Shown piece by piece: positions 54,389 through 62,279 of a DNA stretch of 64,000 nt. How positions within the stretch are numbered: the stretch's first letter is position 1; every line of letters starts with the position of its first letter. The position numbers and the translations under genes were made by a program. Origin of the DNA: Rhodocyclaceae bacterium (GTDB lineage Bacteria; Pseudomonadota; Gammaproteobacteria; Burkholderiales; Usitatibacteraceae); contig JADCIX010000008.1 of the NCBI GenBank assembly GCA_020247545.1, forward strand, positions 1-64,000. Reading direction: 5' to 3'. The notes below the pieces were generated by a model, which saw only the letters and a list, made by a program, of their open reading frames with translations, searched no databases and was not told where the DNA came from.

Positions 54389-55684
54389 ATGAGCCTGACC
54401 AAACCTTTGACTCCGCATTCGACTGCGCATTTGACAATCTCGCAAGCCTCTTGCGCCGACGACTACGACCCAAACTCCATGCCGGTCGATAAGGCACGGG
54501 CGTTTATCCACGCGTTTCTCACGCCAATAGCAGGAATCGCGAAACTGCCGATTCGCGCAGCCTTAGGCCGGGTGCTGGCAGAGGACATCATCTCTCCCGT
54601 CAACGTACCGTCGCATCGCAATTCCGCGATGGACGGCTGGGCGGTGCGTTTCAGCGATTTGGGCGACGACGGTACGCCGCTTGAAGAGATCGGCGCGAGT
54701 TTTGCGGGTAAGCCGTTTGTCGGCAGCCTCGCCGCACGACAATGTGTGCGTATCTTTACCGGCGGTGTCGTGCCTATTGAATGTGACACCGTCATCATGC
54801 AGGAACGCGCTAAAGCGGATGGCAAGTTGATCACCTTTTCCGCAGGTGCCAAGCTCGGGCAAAACGTACGGCAAGCCGGCGAAGATCTCCAGCAGGGTGC
54901 GGTCGCGCTGGAAAAAGGCCGCATCATCCGCCCGGCAGAACTCGGCTTAATCGCCTCACTTGGCATCAGCGAAGTTGCCGTAGTGCGGCCGCTGCGGGTG
55001 GCGTTCTTTTCGACGGGTGATGAGTTGGTGTCAGTCGGCGCGCCACTCGGCGAAGGCGAGATCTACGATTCGAATCGTTACACGCTGTTTGGCATGTTGG
55101 CAAAGATGGGCATCGAGGCAAACGACATGGGTGTTGTTCGTGACGACCCCGTCATCCTCGAGCGTGCCTTCCGCGATGCGGCAGGTATCGCCGATGTGGT
55201 AATCACATCGGGTGGCGTTTCGGTTGGCGAAGCTGATTTTGTGAAGACGCTGCTTGGCAAACTTGGCGAAGTGGTGTTCTGGAAAATTGCCATGAAACCT
55301 GGCCGCCCGCTGGCTTACGGCAAGATTCAGGACGCACATTTTTTTGGTCTGCCCGGTAATCCGGTCAGCGTGATGGTAACGTTTTACCAATTTGTGCGCG
55401 ATGCTTTGCTCACACTACAGGGCGTCTCACCGCTGCCGGTCCAGCCATTGTTAAAGGCGGTTTGCACGTCACCGATTAAAAAGGCACCCGGGCGTACCGA
55501 GTTTCAGCGCGGTGTGTTGTATCTCGAAGACGGTGTTTGGAAAGTGCGCACGACCGGCGAACAAGGCAGCGGCATTTTGAAATCCATGTCGGATGCCAAC
55601 TGTTTCATCATGCTGCATGACCATGTCGGCAATGTGGATGCCGGTGTCACGGTGGACGTACAAATTCTGGAAGGAGTGGTCTAG
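54389..55684 (+). CDS. moeA: Molybdopterin molybdenumtransferase
   Basis: MoeA inserts molybdate into adenylylated molybdopterin. The 431-residue product has the family segments 'NSAMDGWAVRF', 'RIFTGGVVPIECDTVIMQE', the catalytic-region 'STGDELV' and 'IYDSNRYTLFGML', and 'TSGGVSVGEADFVK'. The C-terminal domain IV is complete. Its stop shares one base with the start of the next gene. With moaA, fdhD and mobA it makes this block nearly sufficient for cofactor completion; moaCDE, moaB/mogA are elsewhere. Confidence 0.96.
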   Translation: MSLTKPLTPHSTAHLTISQASCADDYDPNSMPVDKARAFIHAFLTPIAGIAKLPIRAALGRVLAEDIISPVNVPSHRNSAMDGWAVRFSDLGDDGTPLEEIGASFAGKPFVGSLAARQCVRIFTGGVVPIECDTVIMQERAKADGKLITFSAGAKLGQNVRQAGEDLQQGAVALEKGRIIRPAELGLIASLGISEVAVVRPLRVAFFSTGDELVSVGAPLGEGEIYDSNRYTLFGMLAKMGIEANDMGVVRDDPVILERAFRDAAGIADVVITSGGVSVGEADFVKTLLGKLGEVVFWKIAMKPGRPLAYGKIQDAHFFGLPGNPVSVMVTFYQFVRDALLTLQGVSPLPVQPLLKAVCTSPIKKAPGRTEFQRGVLYLEDGVWKVRTTGEQGSGILKSMSDANCFIMLHDHVGNVDAGVTVDVQILEGVV

Positions 55685-56451
55685 TGGAACGACGCGATTT
55701 CATCAAAATTTGCGCGGTCAGCGGAACGTGTGCGTCGACTTGCGCGGCGAGTTCGCCGGTTCACGCCGACGCCAGAACACCGTCGGTTGCCGGCAATGCC
55801 ACACCTGCAAAAAAAACCGGGGTGGTCCTGAAAGCAAGAAACTATGCGCGGGTTAAGCTAGTTGACAAAGACGGTCGAGCGATCAAGGCAGCGTCATTGA
55901 AGGTCAATCACAACTACATCTTCAACTATCCGTTTGAATCAACGCCGTGTTTCCTGTTGAGTTTGGATAAAGAAGCGAAGGGACAGACAGAACTCGTCAC
56001 AGAACGCGGCGAGAGTTACGCCTGGCCGGGAGGTATCGGCCCGCGCAATAATCTGGTTGCATACTCGGCGATCTGTGCACACAAACTGGCGTACCCGTCC
56101 CCGCAAGTGAGCTTCATCAGCTTTCGCGATAAACCCTCCGCATTGAGCCCAACTGGCAAGGTGATCGGCTGTTGCGCCGACAAAAGCGCCTATGACCCGT
56201 TCGCCGGGGCGCGAGTTCTGGGTGGTCCCGCCCCGCAACCGCTCGCGGCGATTCTGCTCGAACACGACCCGAAAACCGACGCCATCTATGCGACCGGTAC
56301 CGTCGGCGGCGAAAAGTTTGACGAGTTCTTTACCAAGTACGAATTTAAACTCTCCTTGGAGCGGGGCGGCGTCAAAGCCAGGGAGCGCGTTGCGACAAGC
56401 GTGGTGTTACGCGACTTATCCGCCCACTCGACACAAACGGCGCAGTGCTGA
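55684..56451 (+). CDS. Tat-exported Rieske-like protein with altered cluster motif
   Basis: The 255-residue product has a twin-arginine-like start 'MERRDFIKICAVSG' and a C-terminal Rieske-like domain: first half-motif 'SAICAHKLAYP' (C131-x-H133), and a second half 'IGCCADKSAYDPFAGARVLG' followed by 'GPAPQPL'. In true Rieske proteins the second half is C-P-C-H-G-S; here the ligand His position is Asp166 and the usual disulfide Cys is Ala165. A normal [2Fe-2S] Rieske cluster is thus doubtful. The GTG start shares a base with the moeA stop. It may be an electron carrier that pairs with an exported molybdoenzyme, but that is inference. Confidence 0.75.
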   Translation: MERRDFIKICAVSGTCASTCAASSPVHADARTPSVAGNATPAKKTGVVLKARNYARVKLVDKDGRAIKAASLKVNHNYIFNYPFESTPCFLLSLDKEAKGQTELVTERGESYAWPGGIGPRNNLVAYSAICAHKLAYPSPQVSFISFRDKPSALSPTGKVIGCCADKSAYDPFAGARVLGGPAPQPLAAILLEHDPKTDAIYATGTVGGEKFDEFFTKYEFKLSLERGGVKARERVATSVVLRDLSAHSTQTAQC

Positions 56452-56467
56452 TCAGCCGGGAACATCC

Positions 56468-57181
56468 TTGATCCCTTGGATCACACGCGGCGCGCGTTTC
56501 CCCAGTCCGAATACCGCGCTGGTCGACCCGGACGGTTTGCTCTGCACTGGTGGCGATCTGCGTCCGGCGACCATCGTAGCGGCGTATTCACAGGGGATCT
56601 TCCCCTGGTTTTCCGAAGGGCAACCGATTCTCTGGTGGACGCCAGACCCGCGGATGGTATTGTTCCCGGAGGAGTTCAAGTTATCCCGCTCGCTGGCAAA
56701 AACCATACGGCAGCAAAAGTTTGAAGTGACCTTTAATGTCGCCTTTCGACGCGTGATCGAAAACTGTGCAGCTCCACGTGAGCGCGGAGGCGGCACCTGG
56801 ATCGTCAAGCAGATTCAGGACGCCTATACCCTGCTTCACAATCAGGGTTTCGCGCATTCGGTGGAAAGTTGGGCGGGCAATGACTTGGTCGGTGGCTTGT
56901 ACGGGGTGGCGATCGGCCAAGTCTTTTTTGGTGAATCGATGTTCACGCGCAAAACCGACGCTTCCAAAGTCGCGTTTGCCACTTTAGTCGATAAACTAAT
57001 CCGCGACGGCTTTCAGCTCATCGATTGCCAGCAGCAAACCCGCCACCTCACCAGTTTTGGCGCACGCCCTATTCCCCGTGCAGAATTCTTGCAACGGCTA
57101 GCCGAGTTGATAAACTCAAGTGAATTAGACGACCACCGTTCCGCTTGGAAACCTTGTTTGGCCACAACTCCCACCTTCTAA
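56468..57181 (+). CDS. aat: Leucyl/phenylalanyl-tRNA--protein transferase
   Basis: Aat adds Leu or Phe to proteins with N-terminal Lys or Arg, marking them for ClpAP. The 237-residue product has '[20 protein letters not shown]', '[20 protein letters not shown]', '[20 protein letters not shown]' and 'FFGESMF', with the C-terminal '[16 protein letters not shown]'. Because the frame is open well upstream, the start is uncertain; TTG 56468 is chosen as it gives the family N-terminus ('[13 protein letters not shown]'). It is followed by bpt after 7 bp. Confidence 0.93.
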   Translation: MIPWITRGARFPSPNTALVDPDGLLCTGGDLRPATIVAAYSQGIFPWFSEGQPILWWTPDPRMVLFPEEFKLSRSLAKTIRQQKFEVTFNVAFRRVIENCAAPRERGGGTWIVKQIQDAYTLLHNQGFAHSVESWAGNDLVGGLYGVAIGQVFFGESMFTRKTDASKVAFATLVDKLIRDGFQLIDCQQQTRHLTSFGARPIPRAEFLQRLAELINSSELDDHRSAWKPCLATTPTF

Positions 57182-57188
57182 CAGGCCA

Positions 57189-57908
57189 ATGTCGCGACTC
57201 AACGACTTACCGTTTGCCAATTTGCAGTTCTACGCGACGGCACCCTATCCGTGCAGTTATCTGCCGGGCCGTCTGGCGCGCTCGCAGGTCGCCACGCCCA
57301 GCTACTTGATCGATACAAACGCGTATAGCGCGCTGGTTTCTGCGGGCTTTCGGCGGAGCGGTGCGTTTACCTACCGGCCCTTGTGTGACCATTGCCGCGC
57401 TTGTATAGCAGTGCGGGTACTTTCCGAGGCATTTCAGCCAAACCGCAGTCAGCGGCGTGTGGCAAAACAGCTCGACTCGTTGACTGTTCGTGTCACCGAC
57501 TTGCGCTTCTCACACGAGCACTACGCATTGTATCGTCGTTACCAATCGGCCCGCCATCAGGGTGGCGGCATGGACCACGACTCGCGCGAGCAGTATTCCC
57601 ACTTCCTGTTGCAAAGCAATGTCGCCAGCAAACTGGTTGAGTTTCGCGAGCATGGCAAGCTGAAGATGATCTCGATCATCGACGAATTGGTCGACGGGCT
57701 ATCATCGGTTTACACCTTCTACGAGCCGGCGGATGATCGCCGAAGTTATGGCACTGCCAGCATCTTGTGGCAGCTCGCCGAAGCCAAGCGCCGTGCATTG
57801 CCCTACGTCTACCTGGGCTATTGGATCCGAGAAAGCCGCAAGATGAACTACAAGGCAAACTTCCGGCCCATTGAAGGCCTCAACAAGGGCGTCTGGGGGC
57901 CGCTTTAG
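57189..57908 (+). CDS. bpt: Aspartate/glutamate leucyltransferase
   Basis: Bpt adds leucine to proteins with N-terminal Asp or Glu, the second arm of the bacterial N-degron pathway, complementing Aat encoded just upstream. The 239-residue product shows the ATE-like N-terminus '[19 protein letters not shown]', the '[17 protein letters not shown]' cysteine cluster and '[20 protein letters not shown]'. In related bacteria pyrD follows directly; here a 4.3 kb patch of broken genes intervenes. Confidence 0.94.
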   Translation: MSRLNDLPFANLQFYATAPYPCSYLPGRLARSQVATPSYLIDTNAYSALVSAGFRRSGAFTYRPLCDHCRACIAVRVLSEAFQPNRSQRRVAKQLDSLTVRVTDLRFSHEHYALYRRYQSARHQGGGMDHDSREQYSHFLLQSNVASKLVEFREHGKLKMISIIDELVDGLSSVYTFYEPADDRRSYGTASILWQLAEAKRRALPYVYLGYWIRESRKMNYKANFRPIEGLNKGVWGPL

Positions 57909-57947
57909 CGCCGTTTAACTGGCCTGTGGATGTGCGCCTTCAAGCAT

Positions 57948-58018
57948 CTGACAGACGCGACATTGCGCATGTTGCCCCCATCCCATCCGCCTCCCACTGG
58001 TACGGAGGGGGAAGGGGC
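57948..58018. repeat. Dispersed ~70-bp repeat, copy 1
   Basis: The stretch from CTGACAGACGCGACAT to the GGAAGGGG end matches 62084-62153 at most positions, including the identical CTCCCACTGGTA block. It lies just after bpt and directly before the Fic fragment. Confidence 0.75.
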
Positions 58019-58021
58019 CCC

Positions 58022-58309
58022 GGCAGATTTGAAGGCGGCATGACGCCGAAAAAGTTGCAGTCGATGGCGCGTGTCGCGGGAGCAACCGCGACACGCGACT
58101 TTGTGGAACTCGTCGAACGAGGATTGCTTGTACGGCGCGGCGCGGGCCGCTCAACTAGATATGAACTCGCGCTGGACGGGTGGGAGCGGAAGCCCGATCA
58201 ACGGGTACGAAAAAAGAACGTGAATAACTCGCCGCAGAGTTGGTGTGTTGATTTCAGACTAAAACGCCGCCACTTTGAGTTTTTGCATAAGATCAAAAGG
58301 GCCCTTTAA
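58022..58309 (+). pseudogene. Fic-family protein, C-terminal fragment
   Basis: The encoded peptide 'RFEGGMTPKKLQSMARVAGA' and 'TATRDFVELVERGLLVRRGA' with 'GRSTRYELAL' is the C-terminal winged-helix region typical of one large group of Fic AMP-transferases. The Fic catalytic domain (HPFxxGNGR motif) is missing: homology begins at 58022, right after the dispersed repeat. Sequence after about 58200 reads as non-native, so both ends are damaged. A dead gene. Confidence 0.7.
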
Positions 58310-58402
58310 TTACATATTCAACCCGCTGGCAATTGCAGAAATACTCAATCCTTGCCGATGTAGTTCCAAAATAGTCATCACTTCCTCCAACTGGATCATC
58401 AT
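58310..58402 (-). pseudogene. IS21 IstA-like helix-turn-helix remnant
   Basis: A 30-residue minus-strand peptide, 'MMIQLEEVMTILELHRQGLS' continuing 'ISAIASGLNM', matches the start of IS21-family IstA transposases, where '-LELHRQGLSI-AIA' begins the N-terminal HTH. A stop codon follows at once, and no further transposase or IstB sequence is present. Confidence 0.55.
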
Positions 58403-58519
58403 GCACCTCAAAAACCTATCTCAAGGGCATCATGGTCAACGATCATTAAAAACAGCGCTGGCAATGCGCCTGCGCTACCTTAATAAAACTGGGGAAATTT
58501 ACTTCGGCGAAAGTGGGGA

Positions 58520-58897
58520 TTATCTATCCGGTGGTGACACACCGTCGAGCAGCGTGAGCCGGAAGAGACTCAATACGAATTTCTTGCATATACAAAGGCG
58601 CATCATGGTCATAGGGTTGACTGGCGAAGACTCAAAACCATAGTGCAGGTAAAACTGGCGCGAAGATTCGTTGAGGGCATGCACCAGCACGGCGCGAACT
58701 CCCGCACTATGCGCGACAGCAAGCGAGCGTCGTACTGCGTCCTGCAGCACGGCTGCGCCGAGTTTATGGCCTTGGTAGCGTTGATCTACCGCCAAGCGGG
58801 TCAGTACCATCGCCGGAACCAGGTCCGGCATATTCCTGCGGATACGCCCAGAGGCTTCCTTATGAGAAACCGCTCCAGCTGCCATCGCGTAGTACAT
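58520..58897 (-). pseudogene. TacT-like GNAT toxin fragment
   Basis: The 125-codon frame has the body of a TacT/AtaT-type acetyltransferase toxin: 'YYAMAAGAVSHKEASGRIRR', 'MVLTRLAVDQRYQGHKLGAA' with the acetyl-CoA loop, 'VRAVLVHALNESSRQFYLHY' and 'GFESSPVNPMTMM'. These toxins acetylate charged tRNA. The first ~45 residues and the DUF1778-type antitoxin gene that normally precedes it are gone, and the last ~25 residues are atypical. The breakpoint is next to the IS91 fragment. Likely inactive. Confidence 0.75.
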
Positions 58898-58950
58898 GGC
58901 GCGGTTGGCCGAGCGGGCGACTCCCTGGGTGACGGCTTTAGATCGGTCGG

Positions 58951-59337
58951 TTCATGCAGCGGCTGGTCGCGCTGGTGCTGCGGCTGCGGCTGCATCTCAT
59001 CCGGTTCCATGGGGTGCTGGCCCCGAACGCGAAGCTGCGGCCTCTGGTGGTGCCGCAAGGCCCACCCGCGCAAGCACAGGCGACCGCCGAGTGCGAAGTC
59101 GAGCCTGTCCAGGCCCGGCCGCACCGCATCAGCTGGGCGCGGCTGCTCAAACGCGTCTTTGACATCGACCTGCGGCACTACCCGAACTGCGGCAGGGGGG
59201 AACTGAAGATCATCGCGGCCATCCTGGAGCGCCCGGTGATCGAGAAGATCCTCACTCACCTGGGCCTGGGTGCGCAGCCGCCGCCCCGGAGCCTGGCGCG
59301 TACGGCGGGGCAAGACTTCCAAGACTTTCCTGCCTGA
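58951..59337 (+). pseudogene. IS91-family transposase, C-terminal fragment
   Basis: The frame encodes 'FMQRLVALVLRLRLHLIRFH' and 'GVLAPNAKLRPLVV', then 'WARLLKRVFDIDLRHYPNCG' and 'GELKIIAAILERPVIEKILT', the standard C-terminus of IS91/IS801-type rolling-circle transposases. The N-terminal zinc finger and catalytic tyrosines are missing, and the C-terminal C-P-N-C finger has lost its first cysteine (HYPNCG). Homology begins at about 58951, next to the truncated TacT-like gene. Confidence 0.85.
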
Positions 59338-59643
59338 GTTGCGCCGGCCGTCGCAAACACCACGTCCCGGGCTGCAACACCATGCGCAGCCGGGGCGACT
59401 GTGCGCCCCATGGCGGCGCGAGGCCGCAAGACCCACGCCCAACCCCGAGATCGAGGCAGCGACCCGCCCTTGTGAAGGGTCACGGGCCTGCCGAACCCGA
59501 CCCAAGCGAGGGCATCGGCACTCAACCCTGACACTTCATGCTGCCGCAACCACCGTATCCGGGTCCGCACCCGCGTCCCATGGCCTCCACAGGCCTTGCC
59601 GAGGGCGTTTGAAATTCCTATGCTCATGCTCTCCGGCACAGAA
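59338..59643. other. Downstream end of IS91 remnant
   Basis: This 306-bp G/C-rich stretch lies after the IS91 fragment and contains no gene I can support. It may include the former terminal (ori) end of the element, but I cannot mark the exact border. Confidence 0.4.
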
Positions 59644-60123
59644 TCAATCGAAGTAGGCGTCGTCGTCGGGGGCAAACGGGCCACCGGGTCGAGCGGCAAC
59701 CTCACGGCCACCACCGACCGGGGAAAACCGCCGGAACTCCCCGTAGACTAGCGCCTTGACTTCGGTGTCGCCCTGTAGATCGAAGGTATCACCTCCCAAG
59801 AGAACCAGGCCAGGGGAGGCTGCCACTCGCGCGCCGCTCCGGCGTCGAACCTCAGCGTGTCCACCAGAACTGACCGAGAGAACGCGCCCCGCTACATGAA
59901 TGGAGGCAACTGCAGAACTGGGGCACCAAAGGCCGCCAGGAGCGTACTCAGTCGGAGGGCCGCTTCTCGCCTGAGCATATGGAATCACCCCATGATGACC
60001 TCGGTCCCATGTCGTAACGCGCCCTAGCGCGGCCTGCGGCCGCAACAGAATGACCGGCTCAAATACTTTACCGAATACAACAATCCGCACGGAGAGAAAC
60101 TTTATCCTAAGATGCGCCGTCAA
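59644..60123 (-). CDS. Hypothetical protein (doubtful)
   Basis: A 159-codon frame with G/C-rich codons encodes an Arg/Gly-rich product with no signal peptide or recognisable domain. The region 'GLVLLGGDTFDLQGDTEVKA' and the acidic C-terminus 'PDDDAYFD' look protein-like, but there is no clear ribosome binding site and the N-terminal part is poor. It may be a piece of a larger lost gene or a chance frame beside the IS91 remnant. Confidence 0.3.
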   Translation of the reverse strand: MTAHLRIKFLSVRIVVFGKVFEPVILLRPQAALGRVTTWDRGHHGVIPYAQARSGPPTEYAPGGLWCPSSAVASIHVAGRVLSVSSGGHAEVRRRSGARVAASPGLVLLGGDTFDLQGDTEVKALVYGEFRRFSPVGGGREVAARPGGPFAPDDDAYFD

Positions 60124-60187
60124 CCCTAGGCGATCCGCGTTTCAGATCAATGACGTGGCGTTGCAGAGACTTCGCAATGTTAAAGAT

Positions 60188-61699
60188 TCAGCGCCTTCGA
60201 TCAAGACATCCGACGATCATTTTCCTACCATAATAATCTGTCATAGTATCTGGGTTTCTACACTCCTGCTGGTTATCGGATGAACGCGAACCACCGCTAA
60301 ACATTTCTTGTACCATTGCCTCAATCGCGAGACCCATGACTGAATTCTCGGTGCCGTAATCCTTCTGCAACCACGCGTTCATTTCCTCCATTTTCTCTAC
60401 CACCGTCTGCGTCTGCGCAGCCGAAGCTGCCTTGAGGGTCAGCGCACCCTTGGCGGATTTGTTGACCACAAACGCCTTCCAATAGCGAATTCCGACACCC
60501 CCTCCTATTGCAGCGTGTGCCTTGGTCCACAAGACCTGCGAATCGGAAGTTAAGGTTACGTCGAAGCCCCATTTCCCCGCGCCCAGCGCGAAGACCTTGT
60601 TGTGCACGCCGAAGATGAGGATGTTGTCACCGGTCTTTAGGCTGTCTTGTATCGAAACATCGGCGCGCCCAGGACCGCCTCCGGCCGACCATTCCGCAGT
60701 CGCCAGCGGTTGCCACTTACCATCGGGCGTCTTACCAACCAGAAAACCAATGTCATCAATTCCCTTCATCGTCACTCGAAGCTTGCTGCCGGCCTTGGTA
60801 TTGGAACCCAACTCCGCCAAGTCCGCAGATGGAAGTTTTCGGGCTTCGATATCAGCCTTCGCGCGCGCTTCGCGCTCAACCGCAAGCCGAGCATCCCGCT
60901 GAGCACGCTCAGCAGCAAATTGAGCATCGCGCTCGACAGCGGCTGCCGCGAGCGCGGGAGTAAGCTGATTAGCCTCTACGGTACTCACCGAGTACCGGTA
61001 CGTGAGCGCGCCGCGGTCAGAAAACGTTTGAAGTACTAGCTGCAAATTGATGTCGCCATTTAAGTTACTTGATAGTGCCATCTGCCCCGTCCAAGATCGC
61101 TCATACTTGCTGGCTCTGGAGCATGGTCCTTGGTCGGCACGGCGGAAGTTCACGAGTTGAAACTGAGTCGGTTGCGCCGAAAGCACAACAAGGCCCGCTG
61201 GGGCAATCGTCGCCATGCACGTCGAACCCAATATACCGAATTCGAGGGTAGGTTCTCCATTTAAGTCCCGAATAGATAAGGTCACTCTAGCTTCGTCGTT
61301 CCGGGAACGACTAACAACAAAATTCTCGAGTCGCATAGTCAAAGTTTTTTGGCCGCCAACAATCGACCACTTGGGGCTGTAGCCTTGCGGGTAGTTGCCC
61401 TCGATCGGTAAGCTGAGTGTGCTTACCAGAACGTGCAGTCGTCCTGTAGCAGGCACAGGAAGCTGGTTCAGGCTTGATGGCGCGCGGGGCTCCGAAGATT
61501 GAGCATTGGCATCCGCGCGAATTGCGGAGCCTATCGTATTCCGATCAACATTCGTAGGTACTTCTGTGGCCGTCGAGTGCGTCACGCCGCCAGACAGTGC
61601 CGCTGCCGAAAGAACGATGCAACACCAACGGGTAACTTCTCGGGTTGCTGCGAAACGCGGGCACCGATCAACATCGGCTCCGATTACTAGAATGGGCAT
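60188..61699 (-). CDS. Exported hypothetical protein with coiled-coil segment
   Basis: The 503-residue product has a hydrophobic N-terminal segment (about 22-45, 'CCIVLSAAALSGGVTHSTAT') that suggests export. A first beta-rich domain (about 75-240) is followed by a charged coiled coil of 30-40 residues ('VERDAQFAAERAQRDARLAV'), then a second beta-rich domain (about 285-420, 'FGVHNKVFALGAGKWGFDVT') and a helical tail. I recognise no family. ATG 61699 is chosen: GGAGGAAA precedes it by 6 bp, whereas the longer frame to 61789 lacks a site. It is the only intact gene of the accessory patch. Confidence 0.65.
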   Translation of the reverse strand: MPILVIGADVDRCPRFAATREVTRWCCIVLSAAALSGGVTHSTATEVPTNVDRNTIGSAIRADANAQSSEPRAPSSLNQLPVPATGRLHVLVSTLSLPIEGNYPQGYSPKWSIVGGQKTLTMRLENFVVSRSRNDEARVTLSIRDLNGEPTLEFGILGSTCMATIAPAGLVVLSAQPTQFQLVNFRRADQGPCSRASKYERSWTGQMALSSNLNGDINLQLVLQTFSDRGALTYRYSVSTVEANQLTPALAAAAVERDAQFAAERAQRDARLAVEREARAKADIEARKLPSADLAELGSNTKAGSKLRVTMKGIDDIGFLVGKTPDGKWQPLATAEWSAGGGPGRADVSIQDSLKTGDNILIFGVHNKVFALGAGKWGFDVTLTSDSQVLWTKAHAAIGGGVGIRYWKAFVVNKSAKGALTLKAASAAQTQTVVEKMEEMNAWLQKDYGTENSVMGLAIEAMVQEMFSGGSRSSDNQQECRNPDTMTDYYGRKMIVGCLDRRR

Positions 61700-61859
61700 C
61701 AGATTTTCCTCCAGCCTTGACTGATTAAACGAGTGACAAGAACGCACCATAACCGACAGAACGCGATTAGACCATAACGGACAGACCACAGTAGTCTACA
61801 AAATATGGGGCAAGAGCCAAACGGGTCTACGCTCCTAATCTGCGAGATGAAGAAGTTAA
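61700..61859. other. Upstream region of the exported hypothetical gene
   Basis: This stretch should hold the promoter of the minus-strand 503-codon gene. It contains two similar words, ACCATAACCGACAGAACG (near 61747) and ACCATAACGGACAG (near 61772), a short direct repeat. No gene is seen. Confidence 0.45.
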
Positions 61860-62087
61860 AGGTTCCAGACTCGCATTAACTCGCCCCTCTGCATCGCCGC
61901 CATTGAAGTCCCTGCCTCGGTCACCACCAACAAAGCCACACAAACGATCACCAGCGTCAATCCCACATCTCCCGTCACCTACACGGCCATCGCACCGGGG
62001 AATACAAAAACTCAGACTGCCATCGCCTCATCGGGTTTGCCTATGGCCTTTGCCTCCACCAGCCCCAGCATCTGCACCACCTTCTGA
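61860..62087 (+). pseudogene. Ig-like/Big-type repeat protein, C-terminal fragment
   Basis: The plus-strand frame encodes 'PASVTTNKATQTITSVNPTS', then 'PVTYTAIAPGN' and 'TAIASSGLPMAFASTSPSIC', close to the Ig-like repeats of large secreted or surface proteins ('ATASSGL-V-F-S-TP--C'). The frame is open from 61860, though the match is clear only from about 61896. It has no start, and its stop (TGA 62085-62087) lies inside the dispersed repeat, so the gene was cut at both ends. Confidence 0.55.
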
Positions 62088-62153
62088 CACACGCGACGGC
62101 GCAAATGTCGCCCCCATCCCAACCGTCTCCCACTGGTATGGAAGCGGAAGGAG
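62084..62153. repeat. Dispersed ~70-bp repeat, copy 2
   Basis: Begins CTGACACACGCGACGG and ends GGAAGGAG, matching 57948-58018. It lies immediately after the Ig-like fragment and about 125 bp before pyrD. Both copies have the same orientation, so they are direct repeats bracketing the accessory patch. Confidence 0.75.
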
Positions 62154-62279
62154 CCGCCACGGTGAGCCAAAATTGCGCCGTCCTATTGATCGCTGTCTGC
62201 CAGAAGCGCGCAATCACGGCATACAAGCGCGACTCGACTAAAATCGGGGTTATTGACTACCGATACCAAGGCGCTCCCC

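Noticed and set aside
58643-59206. 187-codon plus-strand and 234-codon minus-strand frames over the IS91/TacT junction
   Set aside because: Both are shadows of the IS91 transposase fragment and the GNAT toxin fragment, which explain the coding signal.
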